Assembly: GCA_963809695.1 (NCBI GenBank)
Contig: CAWEKI010000009.1
Coordinates: 186,001 to 250,000 of the forward strand
DNA length: 64,000 bases
From: JAGDMJ01 sp963809695
Lineage (GTDB): Bacteria > Bacteroidota > Ignavibacteria > UBA10030 > UBA6906
Reading direction: 5' to 3'
Shown here in pieces: positions 16,148 to 25,902 of the stretch; the stretch's first letter is position 1; every line of letters begins with the position of its first letter. The notes under the pieces were generated by a model. The model was not told the DNA's origin, ran no database searches, and saw only the letters and a list, made by a program, of their open reading frames with translations. The position numbers were made by a program, and so were the translations under genes.

Positions 16148-16522
16148 ATGGCGAGCGGAGAAGAACTTCAAGAACGGCTCACCGACTTTGCTGTAAGAGT
16201 CATGGATCTGTGCGACAAGTTGCCGAAGACCTTCGCCGGCAGGCACCTTAGCGAGCAACTGTTCCGGTCAGGGACGGCGAGCGCGGCTAACTATGCCGAG
16301 GCAAGGGGGACGGAAAGCCGCAGTGATTTCATCCATAAACTTGGCGTTGTGCGCAAGGAACTGAATGAATCACTGGTCTGGCTGCGCATGATTGAACGAA
16401 GGGCAATGGGACCACCGGACAGCCTGGCGCATTTGCGATCGGAGTGCGACGAGTTGTGCAGGATCATTTCGGCAAGCAGGAAGACTGCGGAGGAAAATGC
16501 GAGGAAGGAGAAACACGGTTAG
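16148..16522 (+). CDS. Four-helix-bundle protein (23S rRNA IVP type)
   Basis: The protein has 124 residues, nearly all helical, with the family pattern RVMDLCDKLPKTFAGRHLSEQLFRSGTASAANYAEA and KLGVVRKELNESLVWLRMI. Small four-helix proteins of this kind are common in FCB genomes, often encoded in 23S rRNA intervening sequences or alone near repeats. The biochemical role is unknown. AAGGAGG precedes the ATG. It lies between two cassette copies and stands alone on the plus strand. The interval 16009-16147 carries no other gene. Confidence 0.9.
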   Translation: MASGEELQERLTDFAVRVMDLCDKLPKTFAGRHLSEQLFRSGTASAANYAEARGTESRSDFIHKLGVVRKELNESLVWLRMIERRAMGPPDSLAHLRSECDELCRIISASRKTAEENARKEKHG

Positions 16523-16537
16523 GAAATTCTTCATTCA

Positions 16538-16742
16538 ATTCAGATATCAGAATTCAGATATCTGAATTCTGAACTCGAAGGCCCTGCCGCCATCGAATAA
16601 GTTGATGGCGGCAGGGCCTTCGCGGGCTGAACAGGGGTCGCAGCGAACTTTGATGGTGGTCACATTTGCCTCCAAACGGGAAAGCAGGCACCCATGAGTG
16701 CTCGGATGCCCGCTATCTCGTCTCAATTCTCCCTGCAAGCCG
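16538..16742 (-). repeat. Intergenic cassette copy 5
   Basis: Complete copy: GATATC/GAATTC palindrome (16540-16575), perfect hairpin 16576-16622 (arm CGAAGGCCCTGCCGCCATC), conserved block with GCAGCGAACTTTGATGGTGGTCAC, then the GGCACCC/GGATGCC hairpin, and CCCTGCAAGCCG running straight into the stop codon of the M28 peptidase gene. It is shared by two convergent genes. Confidence 0.9.
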
Positions 16743-18836
16743 CTATTTGACGACGATCATCTTGCGGATCTGGGTGAATGTGCCGGTCGTAAGCTTGTAC
16801 AAGTACACCCCGCTGGCAAGGGCTGAAGCATTGAACTCGACCTCATGAACCCCTGCATCCCGCCTCTCATTCACTAACACCGACACCTCGCGACCCAGAA
16901 CGTCATACACACTCAACTTCACTTCCGAGGCTCTCGGCAATTCGTACGTGATGGTCGTGCTCGGGTTGAAGGGGTTGGGGTAGTTTTGCGTGAGGGTGAA
17001 TCTAGCCGGAAAGTGATCACCTGTTCCTATTGCATCCGGACTCTGCACAACAGAAATCTTTACGTTATCAATGTACCATCCATCCATGCCTGGGAAATTG
17101 ATCCCATCTGACACGAGGAGGTGTCTGAATTTGAAAGGATGAGTTGCATAATTTGATATGTCAATGATCTCATGCACCCACATTGGTTGCACTCCTCCAT
17201 AGATGGGTTTGTCGATATTGTACCACGGAGCAGTTCTTCCCACATAGGTGTATTGCCCGGCAAGCGGAATCCAGGTCGAACCGTTGTCCGTGGTGATTTG
17301 AATCTGCGCGTAGTCATACCCATATTCCGTCGCCCATTGTGCATCAAATTCAAGAAATGTCCTGGAGGAACTTTGAGCCGGGATAGGATCCTTTACGGTG
17401 AAGGTTACGCTTGCATTCGGGGAATAGTTGCCACTTGGGGAATCAGTAAATGATGTCGGTGGAGACAAATATCTTCCCGAAGTTATGTTCCAGCCACCCG
17501 TCGTTTCCCAGTTCGTCAAGGTGTTTGCTTCATCAGACCATGTCACTGTCAGATCAGCCGCCAGAAATTGGCAGAAGGTCGCTGGAGGTATGTTCCCAGG
17601 TGGATTGAACCCGCCTCCGCCCGATGGGTATGTCCTGACTGTGGTTGAGTTTTCGTCTTGCGCAGCAATGTAGTACTGGACTTCGGTGCCGCTGGGCAAG
17701 ATCGGCACATCGAAACCATAGTGTCCACCTCCGGTCGCGGTTCCAACAATCGTGATGAAATCACCATAGCTTCCATTGATCGTTCTTGTGCGGTAGTACA
17801 TTCTAGGCGATTGAGCACCGGTCCCAATGTGTTTGCCGGAGTATATAGACACACTCGTCTTCACAGCCTGTGCCGGAACCACAGTCGATACCGGCGTGTG
17901 CACGATATCAAAATTGAGCTGCATGGCAAGGAACGCAATCGTGCCCAGAGCGAGTCTGGCCATTTTCGCAAAGTAGGGCTTGTTCAAATACTGAACGCGG
18001 TCAGATGTGGTGTGATAATTGTGGTTTCTGTCAAAGAAAGCATCCTGATCAAAGAGAACGGCATCAAACCCGTGGTACCAGCATGGCGCCTGGTCGCTGT
18101 CCGCCATTGGGGGGAAAGCTACAATATTCAGACCGATTCCGTATTGGCTGTTGATTTCCATCATGTGACTTCGGATCTCGACAGCATGCACTCGCTCGAG
18201 TTCTTGCACATGGCACTGCCCGTCGTTATTGGAATCCCAGCCAAGCATTTCCATGTTAATGAACCCAAGGATTGAGTCGCCTGCGGCAACAGCCTGGTCT
18301 GCGTAATACGTGCTTCCAATGAGATAAGGGGATACCTCTTCTTCATCCCAGAGAGCATATACAATCGTACAAGGAAAAGAATACCGGGACAGTATTCGGG
18401 CAGCCTCAAGGACAGCGGCAACTGCATCTCCGTTATCGTCTGCTCCGGGAGCAACTGGCCCTTCCGGCATATCATCATAGTGTGCACAGATAACGAACGT
18501 CTTGTTCGGGAACACTGTCCCGACTTGTGTCGCCAGGACATTGTTTCCAGTGGAGCTGTAGTGTTGTATAGTCACAGGTAGTCCGTAGGACTCCAGCTTT
18601 TGTTTGACGTACGCTTCTGAAAGAGCATTGCCCGGCTGATCTCTATGCCGTGACAGAATCGTTTCCGATTTGCCATTGACCATTGTCTGCACTTCTCCAG
18701 AGAGTTCCTTCACAACCAGGATCAATGAGTCAATGCTTACAGAATCGATGATCTGCTGAATAACCGGTGACTGCGCACGGAGATTCAACTGCGGAACAAG
18801 AAGGAAAATTAACGAATACTGCAAAACCTTTTTCAT
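16743..18836 (-). CDS. Secreted M28 zinc peptidase with T9SS tail
   Basis: The protein has 697 residues; the ATG at 18836 follows GAGGAG and gives a signal peptide ending LNLRAQ. The M28 aminopeptidase domain (about 30-300) shows the co-catalytic zinc ligands in ICAHYDD (near 119), APGADDNGDA, DEEE and MEMLGWD. Ig/MAM-like beta domains follow (about 300-610). The last 80 residues are the T9SS sorting domain (NYPNPFNPSTT, LSVYDVLGREV, LASGVYLYKL). The product is probably released or anchored outside the cell, where it trims peptides. It is the second gene of an operon behind the propeller gene (32 bp gap). Confidence 0.93.
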   Translation of the reverse strand: MKKVLQYSLIFLLVPQLNLRAQSPVIQQIIDSVSIDSLILVVKELSGEVQTMVNGKSETILSRHRDQPGNALSEAYVKQKLESYGLPVTIQHYSSTGNNVLATQVGTVFPNKTFVICAHYDDMPEGPVAPGADDNGDAVAAVLEAARILSRYSFPCTIVYALWDEEEVSPYLIGSTYYADQAVAAGDSILGFINMEMLGWDSNNDGQCHVQELERVHAVEIRSHMMEINSQYGIGLNIVAFPPMADSDQAPCWYHGFDAVLFDQDAFFDRNHNYHTTSDRVQYLNKPYFAKMARLALGTIAFLAMQLNFDIVHTPVSTVVPAQAVKTSVSIYSGKHIGTGAQSPRMYYRTRTINGSYGDFITIVGTATGGGHYGFDVPILPSGTEVQYYIAAQDENSTTVRTYPSGGGGFNPPGNIPPATFCQFLAADLTVTWSDEANTLTNWETTGGWNITSGRYLSPPTSFTDSPSGNYSPNASVTFTVKDPIPAQSSSRTFLEFDAQWATEYGYDYAQIQITTDNGSTWIPLAGQYTYVGRTAPWYNIDKPIYGGVQPMWVHEIIDISNYATHPFKFRHLLVSDGINFPGMDGWYIDNVKISVVQSPDAIGTGDHFPARFTLTQNYPNPFNPSTTITYELPRASEVKLSVYDVLGREVSVLVNERRDAGVHEVEFNASALASGVYLYKLTTGTFTQIRKMIVVK

Positions 18837-18868
18837 AATAGCTCCTCTGTCAAATCTGACCACGACAT

Positions 18869-21091
18869 TTACTTCAACAGCATCAATCGCTTTGTTTGTG
18901 TTAACTCTCCCTTGGCGCCTCCAGCGACATCCAGAGGCCGGACGTGAATGCGATAGAAATACACACCGCTCGACAAGCCAGATCCATCAAAGCTGATCTG
19001 GTACGTTCCCGGCGCCCTCTTTTCATCAACCAACACCGCCACCTCACGACCCAGCATATCGAATACAGTCAATCGGATTTTTGACGTCAGGGGTAATTCG
19101 TAAAGAATGGTGGTGCTCGGGTTGAATGGATTGGGGTAGTTCTGATGAAGTAGGAAATCTTGCGGCATCAAGTTGGACGGTGGGCCGACCGAGGTAATCA
19201 TCTCCGACAACGGCCGCCTGAACAATCCGCTGCCGGACGGTCCCCACATGCCCCAACTCCCGGAACCCCAGAAGACGTACTTGTCGTTCGTGGCGAGCGG
19301 CACTCCCGAGTAGCCGGGTGTAGGACCGACTGACCGCCAGCGAGCACCGCCGTCCGTTGAAAGATATAAGCTATCGCAGCACCATGTTCCCGCGAAGAGG
19401 TTTGTGCTGCTCACTCCCATGCCAGAAACCTGCCTTGCGAAATCCGTCTCCGCAATCGTCCAGTATGTGCCGTGGTCCGTCGAACGAAAGACGATGCCGC
19501 GCTCCCATGAGTGCCAGCCTCCCGCGAACAGACTGGTTCCCATCGTGACAAACGAGTTTACTCCCCAAGCCGGACTGTATCCCGGTGGGGCAGGGGGCGG
19601 AAAGCCTTCGTTGCTTGCGCTCCAGCTTGTTCCATTGTTCGTGGAACGAAAAACTCCGCTATCGGTCGCAGCAAAGAGATATTCACCTGAGATGGCGAGA
19701 GCACGGACGACGACGTTGGTCAGACCATTGCTGGCGGGATTCCAACTTACACCGTCATTGGTTGTGGAATAGACGCCGCTGCCGTACGTCCCCGCGAAGA
19801 GGACCTGTCCGCTTGAAGCAAAACAGGTCACATGCGCATATCCTGAAGTGTCACCATAGGCTGTCGCCTTGGGAAATCCTGCGTTGACCGGCATCCACGT
19901 TGTCCCGTGATCCGATGAACGAAGCACTCCCTTACCCAACCACGACCCGTTCCCTGACCCTACGAAGACATCGGCGTCTTGAATGATGATAGCATCCGCT
20001 TCAGCCGATATCAGAGGCACCCAGCTTTCTCCGTTGTCGGTTGAGTGGAAGACGAATGTCTCGACGGGCAATATTGATTTCGAGCCCCCTCCCCATGCGG
20101 CGGCAACAAAAAGCTCCGGCCCTCTGACGGCCAATGCAGTTATAGCAACGTAGGGATTTCTACCCGGGCTTCGTATGTTCCAGCTTAAGCCATTGTCGGT
20201 TGAAACGGATATGCCCACAGTAGTCCCTGCAAAAATGTTCGCCCCAGAGACACTGAGAGCAAAGATTGCACCACTCATCAACCCACAGTTCTCTGCTTGC
20301 CACGTTATTCCGCTGTTCTTGGAGAATAAAATGCCGCCGTCTGTCCCGGCAAAAAGACTGGCGCCCGAGACGGCAAGAGCCCGGACATTGGTATTCTTCA
20401 GGCCGGTGTCTGCCACTGTCCAACTTGTGCCCTGGTCGGTCGAACGAAAGACGCCACCTTCGGTCCCGGCAAACATAATTGTGTCGCTCACGGCCAGGGC
20501 AGTAACATACCGGCCGGCCAGGCCATTGCCTGACTGCGTCCAGGTGGCGCCGCTGTTCGACGACAGATACACACCGCCTACGGTTCCATCGTCAACACCG
20601 GCATAGTGTGCCGAGCCCAACTGCACCATGCAGCTGAACTTCGGGAAAGGTGTGTTGGCTGCTGTCCAGGTTGTTCCGCTGTCCGTGGAGACGAAGACCC
20701 GCTCTTCGCTATTGGCAGCAGCTGCATAGACCCTCGACCCGCAGACCCCGAACGAATATACATACAGGCCGGAAATCGCCGATGTCCACTGTGCGCCATT
20801 GTCAGTCGAGAGGAATACTCCGGTAGAGGTTCCTGCAAGAAGATTTGCCCCGGAGACGGCGAGCGCATTGACTATCGTATCGGGCAAACCGGTATTCATG
20901 TCTGTCCAGGTCGTGCCGTTGTCCGTGGAGACAAGAACACCTCCTCCTGGGCAACCGGCAAAGGCTCTCGAGCCGATTGTCGCGAAACAGGTGACGGGTC
21001 CAACGTACGGCCCGATTTGCTTCCACTGGGCGAACGCAGCTGGATTCATAACAAGAATGGCGATTGCGAACCAAATGGATCGGGTTCTCAT
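18869..21091 (-). CDS. Secreted beta-propeller protein with T9SS tail
   Basis: The protein has 740 residues: signal peptide (ends AAFAQW), about 13-14 BNR-like blade repeats (xxFAGT ... GVFxSTDxGxSWT) enough for two propellers, and a T9SS sorting domain from about residue 650 (NYPNPFNPSTTI, LTVFDMLGREV, LSSGVYFYRI, RLMLLK). It resembles photosystem II stability-like/exo-sialidase-like propellers but lacks an evident catalytic set, so a binding or scaffold role outside the cell is more likely than enzyme activity. It is co-transcribed with the M28 peptidase, and the hybrid sensor gene lies upstream on the same strand. Confidence 0.9.
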   Translation of the reverse strand: MRTRSIWFAIAILVMNPAAFAQWKQIGPYVGPVTCFATIGSRAFAGCPGGGVLVSTDNGTTWTDMNTGLPDTIVNALAVSGANLLAGTSTGVFLSTDNGAQWTSAISGLYVYSFGVCGSRVYAAAANSEERVFVSTDSGTTWTAANTPFPKFSCMVQLGSAHYAGVDDGTVGGVYLSSNSGATWTQSGNGLAGRYVTALAVSDTIMFAGTEGGVFRSTDQGTSWTVADTGLKNTNVRALAVSGASLFAGTDGGILFSKNSGITWQAENCGLMSGAIFALSVSGANIFAGTTVGISVSTDNGLSWNIRSPGRNPYVAITALAVRGPELFVAAAWGGGSKSILPVETFVFHSTDNGESWVPLISAEADAIIIQDADVFVGSGNGSWLGKGVLRSSDHGTTWMPVNAGFPKATAYGDTSGYAHVTCFASSGQVLFAGTYGSGVYSTTNDGVSWNPASNGLTNVVVRALAISGEYLFAATDSGVFRSTNNGTSWSASNEGFPPPAPPGYSPAWGVNSFVTMGTSLFAGGWHSWERGIVFRSTDHGTYWTIAETDFARQVSGMGVSSTNLFAGTWCCDSLYLSTDGGARWRSVGPTPGYSGVPLATNDKYVFWGSGSWGMWGPSGSGLFRRPLSEMITSVGPPSNLMPQDFLLHQNYPNPFNPSTTILYELPLTSKIRLTVFDMLGREVAVLVDEKRAPGTYQISFDGSGLSSGVYFYRIHVRPLDVAGGAKGELTQTKRLMLLK

Positions 21092-21101
21092 TTCGTCCTC
21101 C

Positions 21102-21145
21102 CTATTTCAAGAGCTTCAATCGATTTGTCTGTATGAGCACAAGTC
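21102..21145 (-). pseudogene. Remnant of a T9SS sorting-tail 3' end
   Basis: Ten base pairs upstream of the propeller start, the minus strand reads IQTNRLKLLK-stop, the last residues of a T9SS tail (the neighbour ends TQTKRLMLLK). Nothing else of the gene is left. The equivalent position of the second module (31540-31720) also holds a gutted T9SS gene. Confidence 0.5.
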
Positions 21146-21326
21146 GTGAGCGTGGCGACAGACCGAACTCGCAAGCAAATGTACTCAAAGACCCAGGGGG
21201 GTACCTATCGCCGGGGTTGCAAAGAGTGTCGCAGCCGTTGCGTGAGCGAAAAGTAAGGGATTTTGCGGGTTTGGGGGTATGGATAGGGGGAAGATAAAAG
21301 GAAAACGACGGGGGATATGGGGTTCC

Positions 21327-24300
21327 CTACTGCTCGGTACGTCTGACCTCGCTGGGTGTTCTCCCAAACTGTTCGTGGAAGCACTTCGTGAAGTGAGCCG
21401 GAGTGCTGAATCCGACCGTATATGCTATTTCTGCTACTGTGGCGCTATTCTGCCGGAGCAGATCCATGGCCCTGTGGAGACGAAGGTAACGGATGAAATC
21501 CCCTGCCGCCATCCCAGTGATCGCAGTCAGTTTTCTGTGTATCTGCGATCGGCTCATTGCGACTTCCCTGCTGAGCTCCTCGGGCCCGAACCCTTCCTCA
21601 GACATATGTGCTTCAACAATGCTCTTCGCCTTCTGCAGGAACGTATCGTCGATTGAGCTTACGGTGATCTCGCCCGGCTTCAGCACCTGCCCGGCCTTGA
21701 ACCGTTCACGTAGTTTCCGCCGCAAATCGATGAGGTTCTTGACCCTCGCCAGGAGCTCCTTTGGCTCGAAGGGTTTCACCAGATAATCGTCGGCCCCAGT
21801 CTCAAAGCCTTCAATCTTGTTTTCGCTCCCCGCTTTCGCCGTGAGAAGGATAACCGGGATATGACTCGTTTTCTCATCAAGTTTGAGCGTCTTGCAGACT
21901 TCGTAGCCATCTTTCTTCGGCATCATCACATCGCTGATTACAAGATCAGGGACGGTCTCTTGCGCTTTATCTATCCCTGCGGCTCCATCACGGGCTTCCA
22001 ACACCTGATATAATGAGACAAGAAATCCTCTTATGTAGGTCCGGACGTCGGCATTGTCTTCAATAATCAGGACAATTGGTCTCTGGTCTCCTGCGGCCGA
22101 CGGTTCTTCTTCATCCACCGGGTCCACTGCAGGCTTTTCGGCAAGCATCGACGATGGTGTATACGTCACGGGCTCGATTGGTTCTTGCACTTCTACGATC
22201 TCCTCGTCTTTCAAGTGGCTCCGCCCCAGGGGAAGCCGCAGAGTAAACTCCGTCCCCCGTCCGACCTCGCTTTTGACTTCAATCGTGCCATGGTGCAGCT
22301 CGACGAGCTCCTTGACGAGTGCAAGGCCGATGCCCGAGCCCTCGTGTTCACGAGTCTGAGATTCGTCGACCTGGTAGAATCGGTCGAAGATTTTGTCCAG
22401 CTGCTCGGGCGGTATGCCGACGCCGGTATCGGCAACAATCATTTCGACGCAACCCTTCCGCCCGGGTGTCGGTTGAGAGGTCGGCGACACTCGCAATGAC
22501 AAGCTCACCCTCCCGCCTTCCGCCGTAAATTTGAACGCATTCGAAACAAGGTTGCTGATGATCTTCTCAATCATATCCCTGTCACAATAAATTTCGATCT
22601 CTTCCTGTTCGACCACAACGTCCAATGCGATCTCTCTCAACCCCGCAGAAGACTCGAATGAATAGGCAAGCCCTCTGACAAGCGGGACGATATTCATGCG
22701 GCTGGCATGGAGTTTCATTGCCCCTGCCTCCAGCTTCGAGAGGTCAAGCAGCTGGTTGATCAGTCTGAGGAGCCGATGGGCGTTGCGTTCTACCATCGAC
22801 ATGTCGTTCTGCAACTCGCCCACCTCCGGCGTCGTGCCCAGAGAGTCAACCTCGCTTTTCAGATGGGGCGGAGCCGAAGAACGACTGAGTTCCTTCCATT
22901 TTTGAATAGGTCCGAGGATGAGTGTAAGCGGGGTGCGGAACTCGTGGGAGATATTGGCGAAAAAGCGGGATTTCAGACGGTCAACTTCTTCCAGGTGCAT
23001 CGCCTGTTGTCGCAGCGAAAGCTGTCTGACCCGCAGACGATATCCCGCGGAGAGCAGACCGAACACAAAAAGCGCGTATGCTCCGTATGCCCACCATGTG
23101 CGCCACCAGGGTGGCGTGATGGTAATCGAGAGAGCGGTTTCCTCGTCAGGCCATCGATGGAATTTGTTGGATGCTTTTACCCTGAAGACATACCTGCCGG
23201 GAGCCAGGCCTGGATAGCGCACGAAGCGGCGATTGCCGGGATTGACCCACGTATCTTCCAGCCCCTCCAGCCGATACTGGTATTCGATGAGATGTCCCTG
23301 TCCCGGATCGATTGCAGCAAACTCGAACTCCAGCACATTCTGGGTGTGTTCAAACTGCAGGGGGGCGACCTGAAGACTCTGCTGCGGGACATTCGCTGTG
23401 TCGTTCACCGATAGCCTCGAAATGACGAGCGGTGGTACCCACACCGGAGCGTAGAGACTGTCGGGGTGGACCATGATCATTCCATTGTACCCAACGAGGA
23501 CTACTCTCCCATCATCGAGCGAAGTCATATTGATGGGGCTTAAAAGTCCGTCAGAAAAATCGAAATTGGTGGAAGTGTTGGTGTTCGGGTCGAAAATACT
23601 CAACCCCTTCCCGACGTATCTTACCCAGAGCCTCCCCCGGCTGTCGCTCCCAAGCGGGAGCACCAGGAAGGCATCCGCGAAGACATTGTTTACCACCAGT
23701 TTAAGCGATCTGGTCTCCGCATCCCAGACATGTAGACCCTTGCTGCCGACCCAGATTCTTCCCTGGGGATCCTGGTAGGTCATTTGAGGATGGACATTGC
23801 TGAGTAAATCTGAATGGATCGAGTCGTTCATTAGGAGTTCTGACCGATGTGTCAACGGATCAACAACGAAGAGTCCCAGCAATTCATCAGAGATCCAAAT
23901 CTTTCCTGATCGGTCTTTCATCAGGTGAACGACCTGCCCCCTGACATCGTGCGGGATGGTAGAGAAGGCGTGGCGTCGCATGTCGAAGCTGAGGAGTTTG
24001 TCGTTGAAAGCGGCGATCCAGAGTGTGTCCCCTCTTGCGTTCACGATGCTTCTGCATATGTCATCCTTGGCTGCCAAATTGGCGAGGTAACCTGAGTAGC
24101 GGTAGTTTCTCACTCGCCCCGTCTCAGGTTCAAAACCATACAGACCCAAACCCCATGTCCCAAACCAGAGTGTTCCTTTTCCATCGTCATGCGAGGCCCA
24201 GACGCCCTCGGGGCCGTACCCGCTCTTTTCGCCTTTGAACAGATCAACGATCCGCAGTACCCTCAGATCGTCCGGCCGTATCAGTACGACCTTCCCCTCT

Positions 24301-25517
24301 GCTCCAATCCAGTAAGAGCCATCGCCCCAGCGGTCGATTGTTTCCATCTCCATTGGTCGGCCTGAAGGTCCCCGCAAAGCATAGTGGGGAAACCGAAACG
24401 ATGCTCGCGGCAGATAGTACAATCCGTCATCAGCCGTACTGATCCAGAGTGTTCCGGAGTTATCAACTGCCATTCGTGTCCACATCGATTTTCCCGGCAC
24501 TCCCCCCCCCGGAAGATAATCTTCGTATGAACCGGAAAGCGGGTCGAATAAGTCAACGCTCTCGCCAGTCGCGATCCACATCTTGCCTTGGCCGTCTTGC
24601 TGAAGCTCCTCGATCCGGTCAACTTTTGAACTCTTTGTCTCTTTCGAGTTTTTGTGATAGCTCGTCAGCGAGCCGCTGGCTTGGTCGAGCAGATACAGAC
24701 CATGAGAGGCGGTTCCTATCCAGAGCTTCTTGGGGTTCTCCCGAAAGAGAGTGTTTACAGGGAGGGTATCGAGGAGCAGTCCCTCAACACGAGGGAGGCC
24801 AGGTCGCGAAATCCTGCACGTGTGGCGGTTGAAAACGAACAATCCACCAAACGAAGCGACGATGAGACTAGAGTCATCCCATCGCTCCACTTTTGCTGTC
24901 CCGTCCTTGAAACCGTCAAATGGCATCGTCCGAAACCGAGCATGACGAGTCACGCTGTCCGCATTTGTCTCATTGATGGCAGCCCCAAGGTCGAGCGACA
25001 CAATATCATCTTCCGTCCCAAGCCAGAGAATTCCGGCGTCGTCTTCGTAGATGGTCTGAATGTATGACGCATGAAGCGACGAACTGTCATTTCTCCGTCC
25101 CAGGAAGTTGACAAACCGATCTTTCACGGGGTCGAAGAGGCTGAGGCCGGTGGCATACTTCCCGATCCAGAACCGACCCTTTGAGTCGATAGAGAGCACG
25201 AGCGGATTATTTGGCGTGCTGAATTCGCGATAGATTTTGCAGCCATACCCATCGTATCTTGCGAGACCGTTCTCGGTGCCGACCCAAATGAACCCTTCGC
25301 GATCGCGAACGACATTTGAACGGATTTGGTTCGAAGGGAGACCGTCGGCAGTTGTCAGGCGGTTGAAGTGGAAAACGGGGAGGAGCCTGTCCTGCGCCGG
25401 AAGCAGGTGAGAGCTGACGATGATCAACAGGACGAAGAGAGTGCCCCGATGTAGGAACGAAGGTCTTCTTGTGTGGAATTCGGCGAAGCAATGGCCGGAT
25501 CGGTTGGGATCAATCAT
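21327..25517 (-). CDS. Hybrid two-component sensor-regulator (HTCS A)
   Basis: The protein has 1396 residues. The ATG at 25517 is chosen because the distance from the -10 box (58 nt) and the GGGAATTCC context match the paralogues; 25553 is an upstream alternative. Domains in order: N-terminal signal/membrane helix (about 25-41), two Reg_prop periplasmic propellers (about 45-700), Y_Y_Y domain (about 740-805), membrane helix (about 806-830), HisKA with His858 (ISHEFRTPL), HATPase (DTGVGI, GSGIGLAL), receiver with Asp1196 (VISDVMMP), and AraC-type HTH at the end (about 1290-1390). It senses a periplasmic ligand and binds DNA itself. Likely targets are the propeller and M28 genes directly downstream on the same strand. 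Confidence 0.96.
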   Translation of the reverse strand: MIDPNRSGHCFAEFHTRRPSFLHRGTLFVLLIIVSSHLLPAQDRLLPVFHFNRLTTADGLPSNQIRSNVVRDREGFIWVGTENGLARYDGYGCKIYREFSTPNNPLVLSIDSKGRFWIGKYATGLSLFDPVKDRFVNFLGRRNDSSSLHASYIQTIYEDDAGILWLGTEDDIVSLDLGAAINETNADSVTRHARFRTMPFDGFKDGTAKVERWDDSSLIVASFGGLFVFNRHTCRISRPGLPRVEGLLLDTLPVNTLFRENPKKLWIGTASHGLYLLDQASGSLTSYHKNSKETKSSKVDRIEELQQDGQGKMWIATGESVDLFDPLSGSYEDYLPGGGVPGKSMWTRMAVDNSGTLWISTADDGLYYLPRASFRFPHYALRGPSGRPMEMETIDRWGDGSYWIGAEGKVVLIRPDDLRVLRIVDLFKGEKSGYGPEGVWASHDDGKGTLWFGTWGLGLYGFEPETGRVRNYRYSGYLANLAAKDDICRSIVNARGDTLWIAAFNDKLLSFDMRRHAFSTIPHDVRGQVVHLMKDRSGKIWISDELLGLFVVDPLTHRSELLMNDSIHSDLLSNVHPQMTYQDPQGRIWVGSKGLHVWDAETRSLKLVVNNVFADAFLVLPLGSDSRGRLWVRYVGKGLSIFDPNTNTSTNFDFSDGLLSPINMTSLDDGRVVLVGYNGMIMVHPDSLYAPVWVPPLVISRLSVNDTANVPQQSLQVAPLQFEHTQNVLEFEFAAIDPGQGHLIEYQYRLEGLEDTWVNPGNRRFVRYPGLAPGRYVFRVKASNKFHRWPDEETALSITITPPWWRTWWAYGAYALFVFGLLSAGYRLRVRQLSLRQQAMHLEEVDRLKSRFFANISHEFRTPLTLILGPIQKWKELSRSSAPPHLKSEVDSLGTTPEVGELQNDMSMVERNAHRLLRLINQLLDLSKLEAGAMKLHASRMNIVPLVRGLAYSFESSAGLREIALDVVVEQEEIEIYCDRDMIEKIISNLVSNAFKFTAEGGRVSLSLRVSPTSQPTPGRKGCVEMIVADTGVGIPPEQLDKIFDRFYQVDESQTREHEGSGIGLALVKELVELHHGTIEVKSEVGRGTEFTLRLPLGRSHLKDEEIVEVQEPIEPVTYTPSSMLAEKPAVDPVDEEEPSAAGDQRPIVLIIEDNADVRTYIRGFLVSLYQVLEARDGAAGIDKAQETVPDLVISDVMMPKKDGYEVCKTLKLDEKTSHIPVILLTAKAGSENKIEGFETGADDYLVKPFEPKELLARVKNLIDLRRKLRERFKAGQVLKPGEITVSSIDDTFLQKAKSIVEAHMSEEGFGPEELSREVAMSRSQIHRKLTAITGMAAGDFIRYLRLHRAMDLLRQNSATVAEIAYTVGFSTPAHFTKCFHEQFGRTPSEVRRTEQ

Positions 25518-25575
25518 TGGAATTCCCACAGGTTTGCGAGGTTCCAACGCCATGAAGACTCAGGGGTACGGCGGA

Positions 25576-25604
25576 ATAATACGGAAGCGGAGGGCGAGAG
25601 TCAA
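25576..25604 (-). promoter_or_regulatory. TTGACT-17-TATTAT promoter of HTCS A
   Basis: On the minus strand TTGACT (25604-25599), spacer CTCGCCCTCCGCTTCCG and TATTAT (25581-25576), followed by the CCGCCGTACC leader shared with the kinase genes. The AT-rich palindrome of cassette copy 6 begins about 15 nt upstream of the -35. Confidence 0.8.
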
Positions 25605-25618
25605 ATTCAAAAGAACAG

Positions 25619-25834
25619 TTCAGATATCAGAGTTCAGATATCTGAATTCTGAATTCGAAGGCCCCACGCCACCGGTAATATCCTTGGTAGGCGTGGGGCC
25701 TTCGCGGGGTGGATGGGGGTCGCAACGAACTTTGATGGTCGTCACATTGCCCTTGAAACAGCAAGGGCGGCACCCATGAGTGATCGGATGCCTGCCTGTT
25801 CATCTCTATTCCCCCTGCAAACCGCTATTTTTAG
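25619..25834 (-). repeat. Intergenic cassette copy 6
   Basis: The most complete copy: GATATC/GAATTC palindrome (25621-25655), hairpin 25656-25704 (arm CGAAGGCCCCACGCC), conserved block, perfect small hairpin GCCCTTGAAACAGCAAGGGC (25749-25768), GGCACCC/GGATGCC hairpin, and CCCTGCAAACCGCTATTT, which includes a copy of the S41 gene's stop-codon context now separated from that gene by the DUF1670 element. Confidence 0.9.
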
Positions 25835-25835
25835 T

Positions 25836-25852
25836 TAGTATCACCTGATACC
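25836..25852 (+). repeat. Left terminal inverted repeat
   Basis: TAGTATCACCTGATACC, itself partly palindromic (TATCA/TGATA). It pairs exactly with 27528-27544. Confidence 0.85.
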
Positions 25853-25902
25853 TAGGCAAAAAGTGGTTACTTTTCACTATCTCATTGCCGGAGGTATCAT
25901 CT

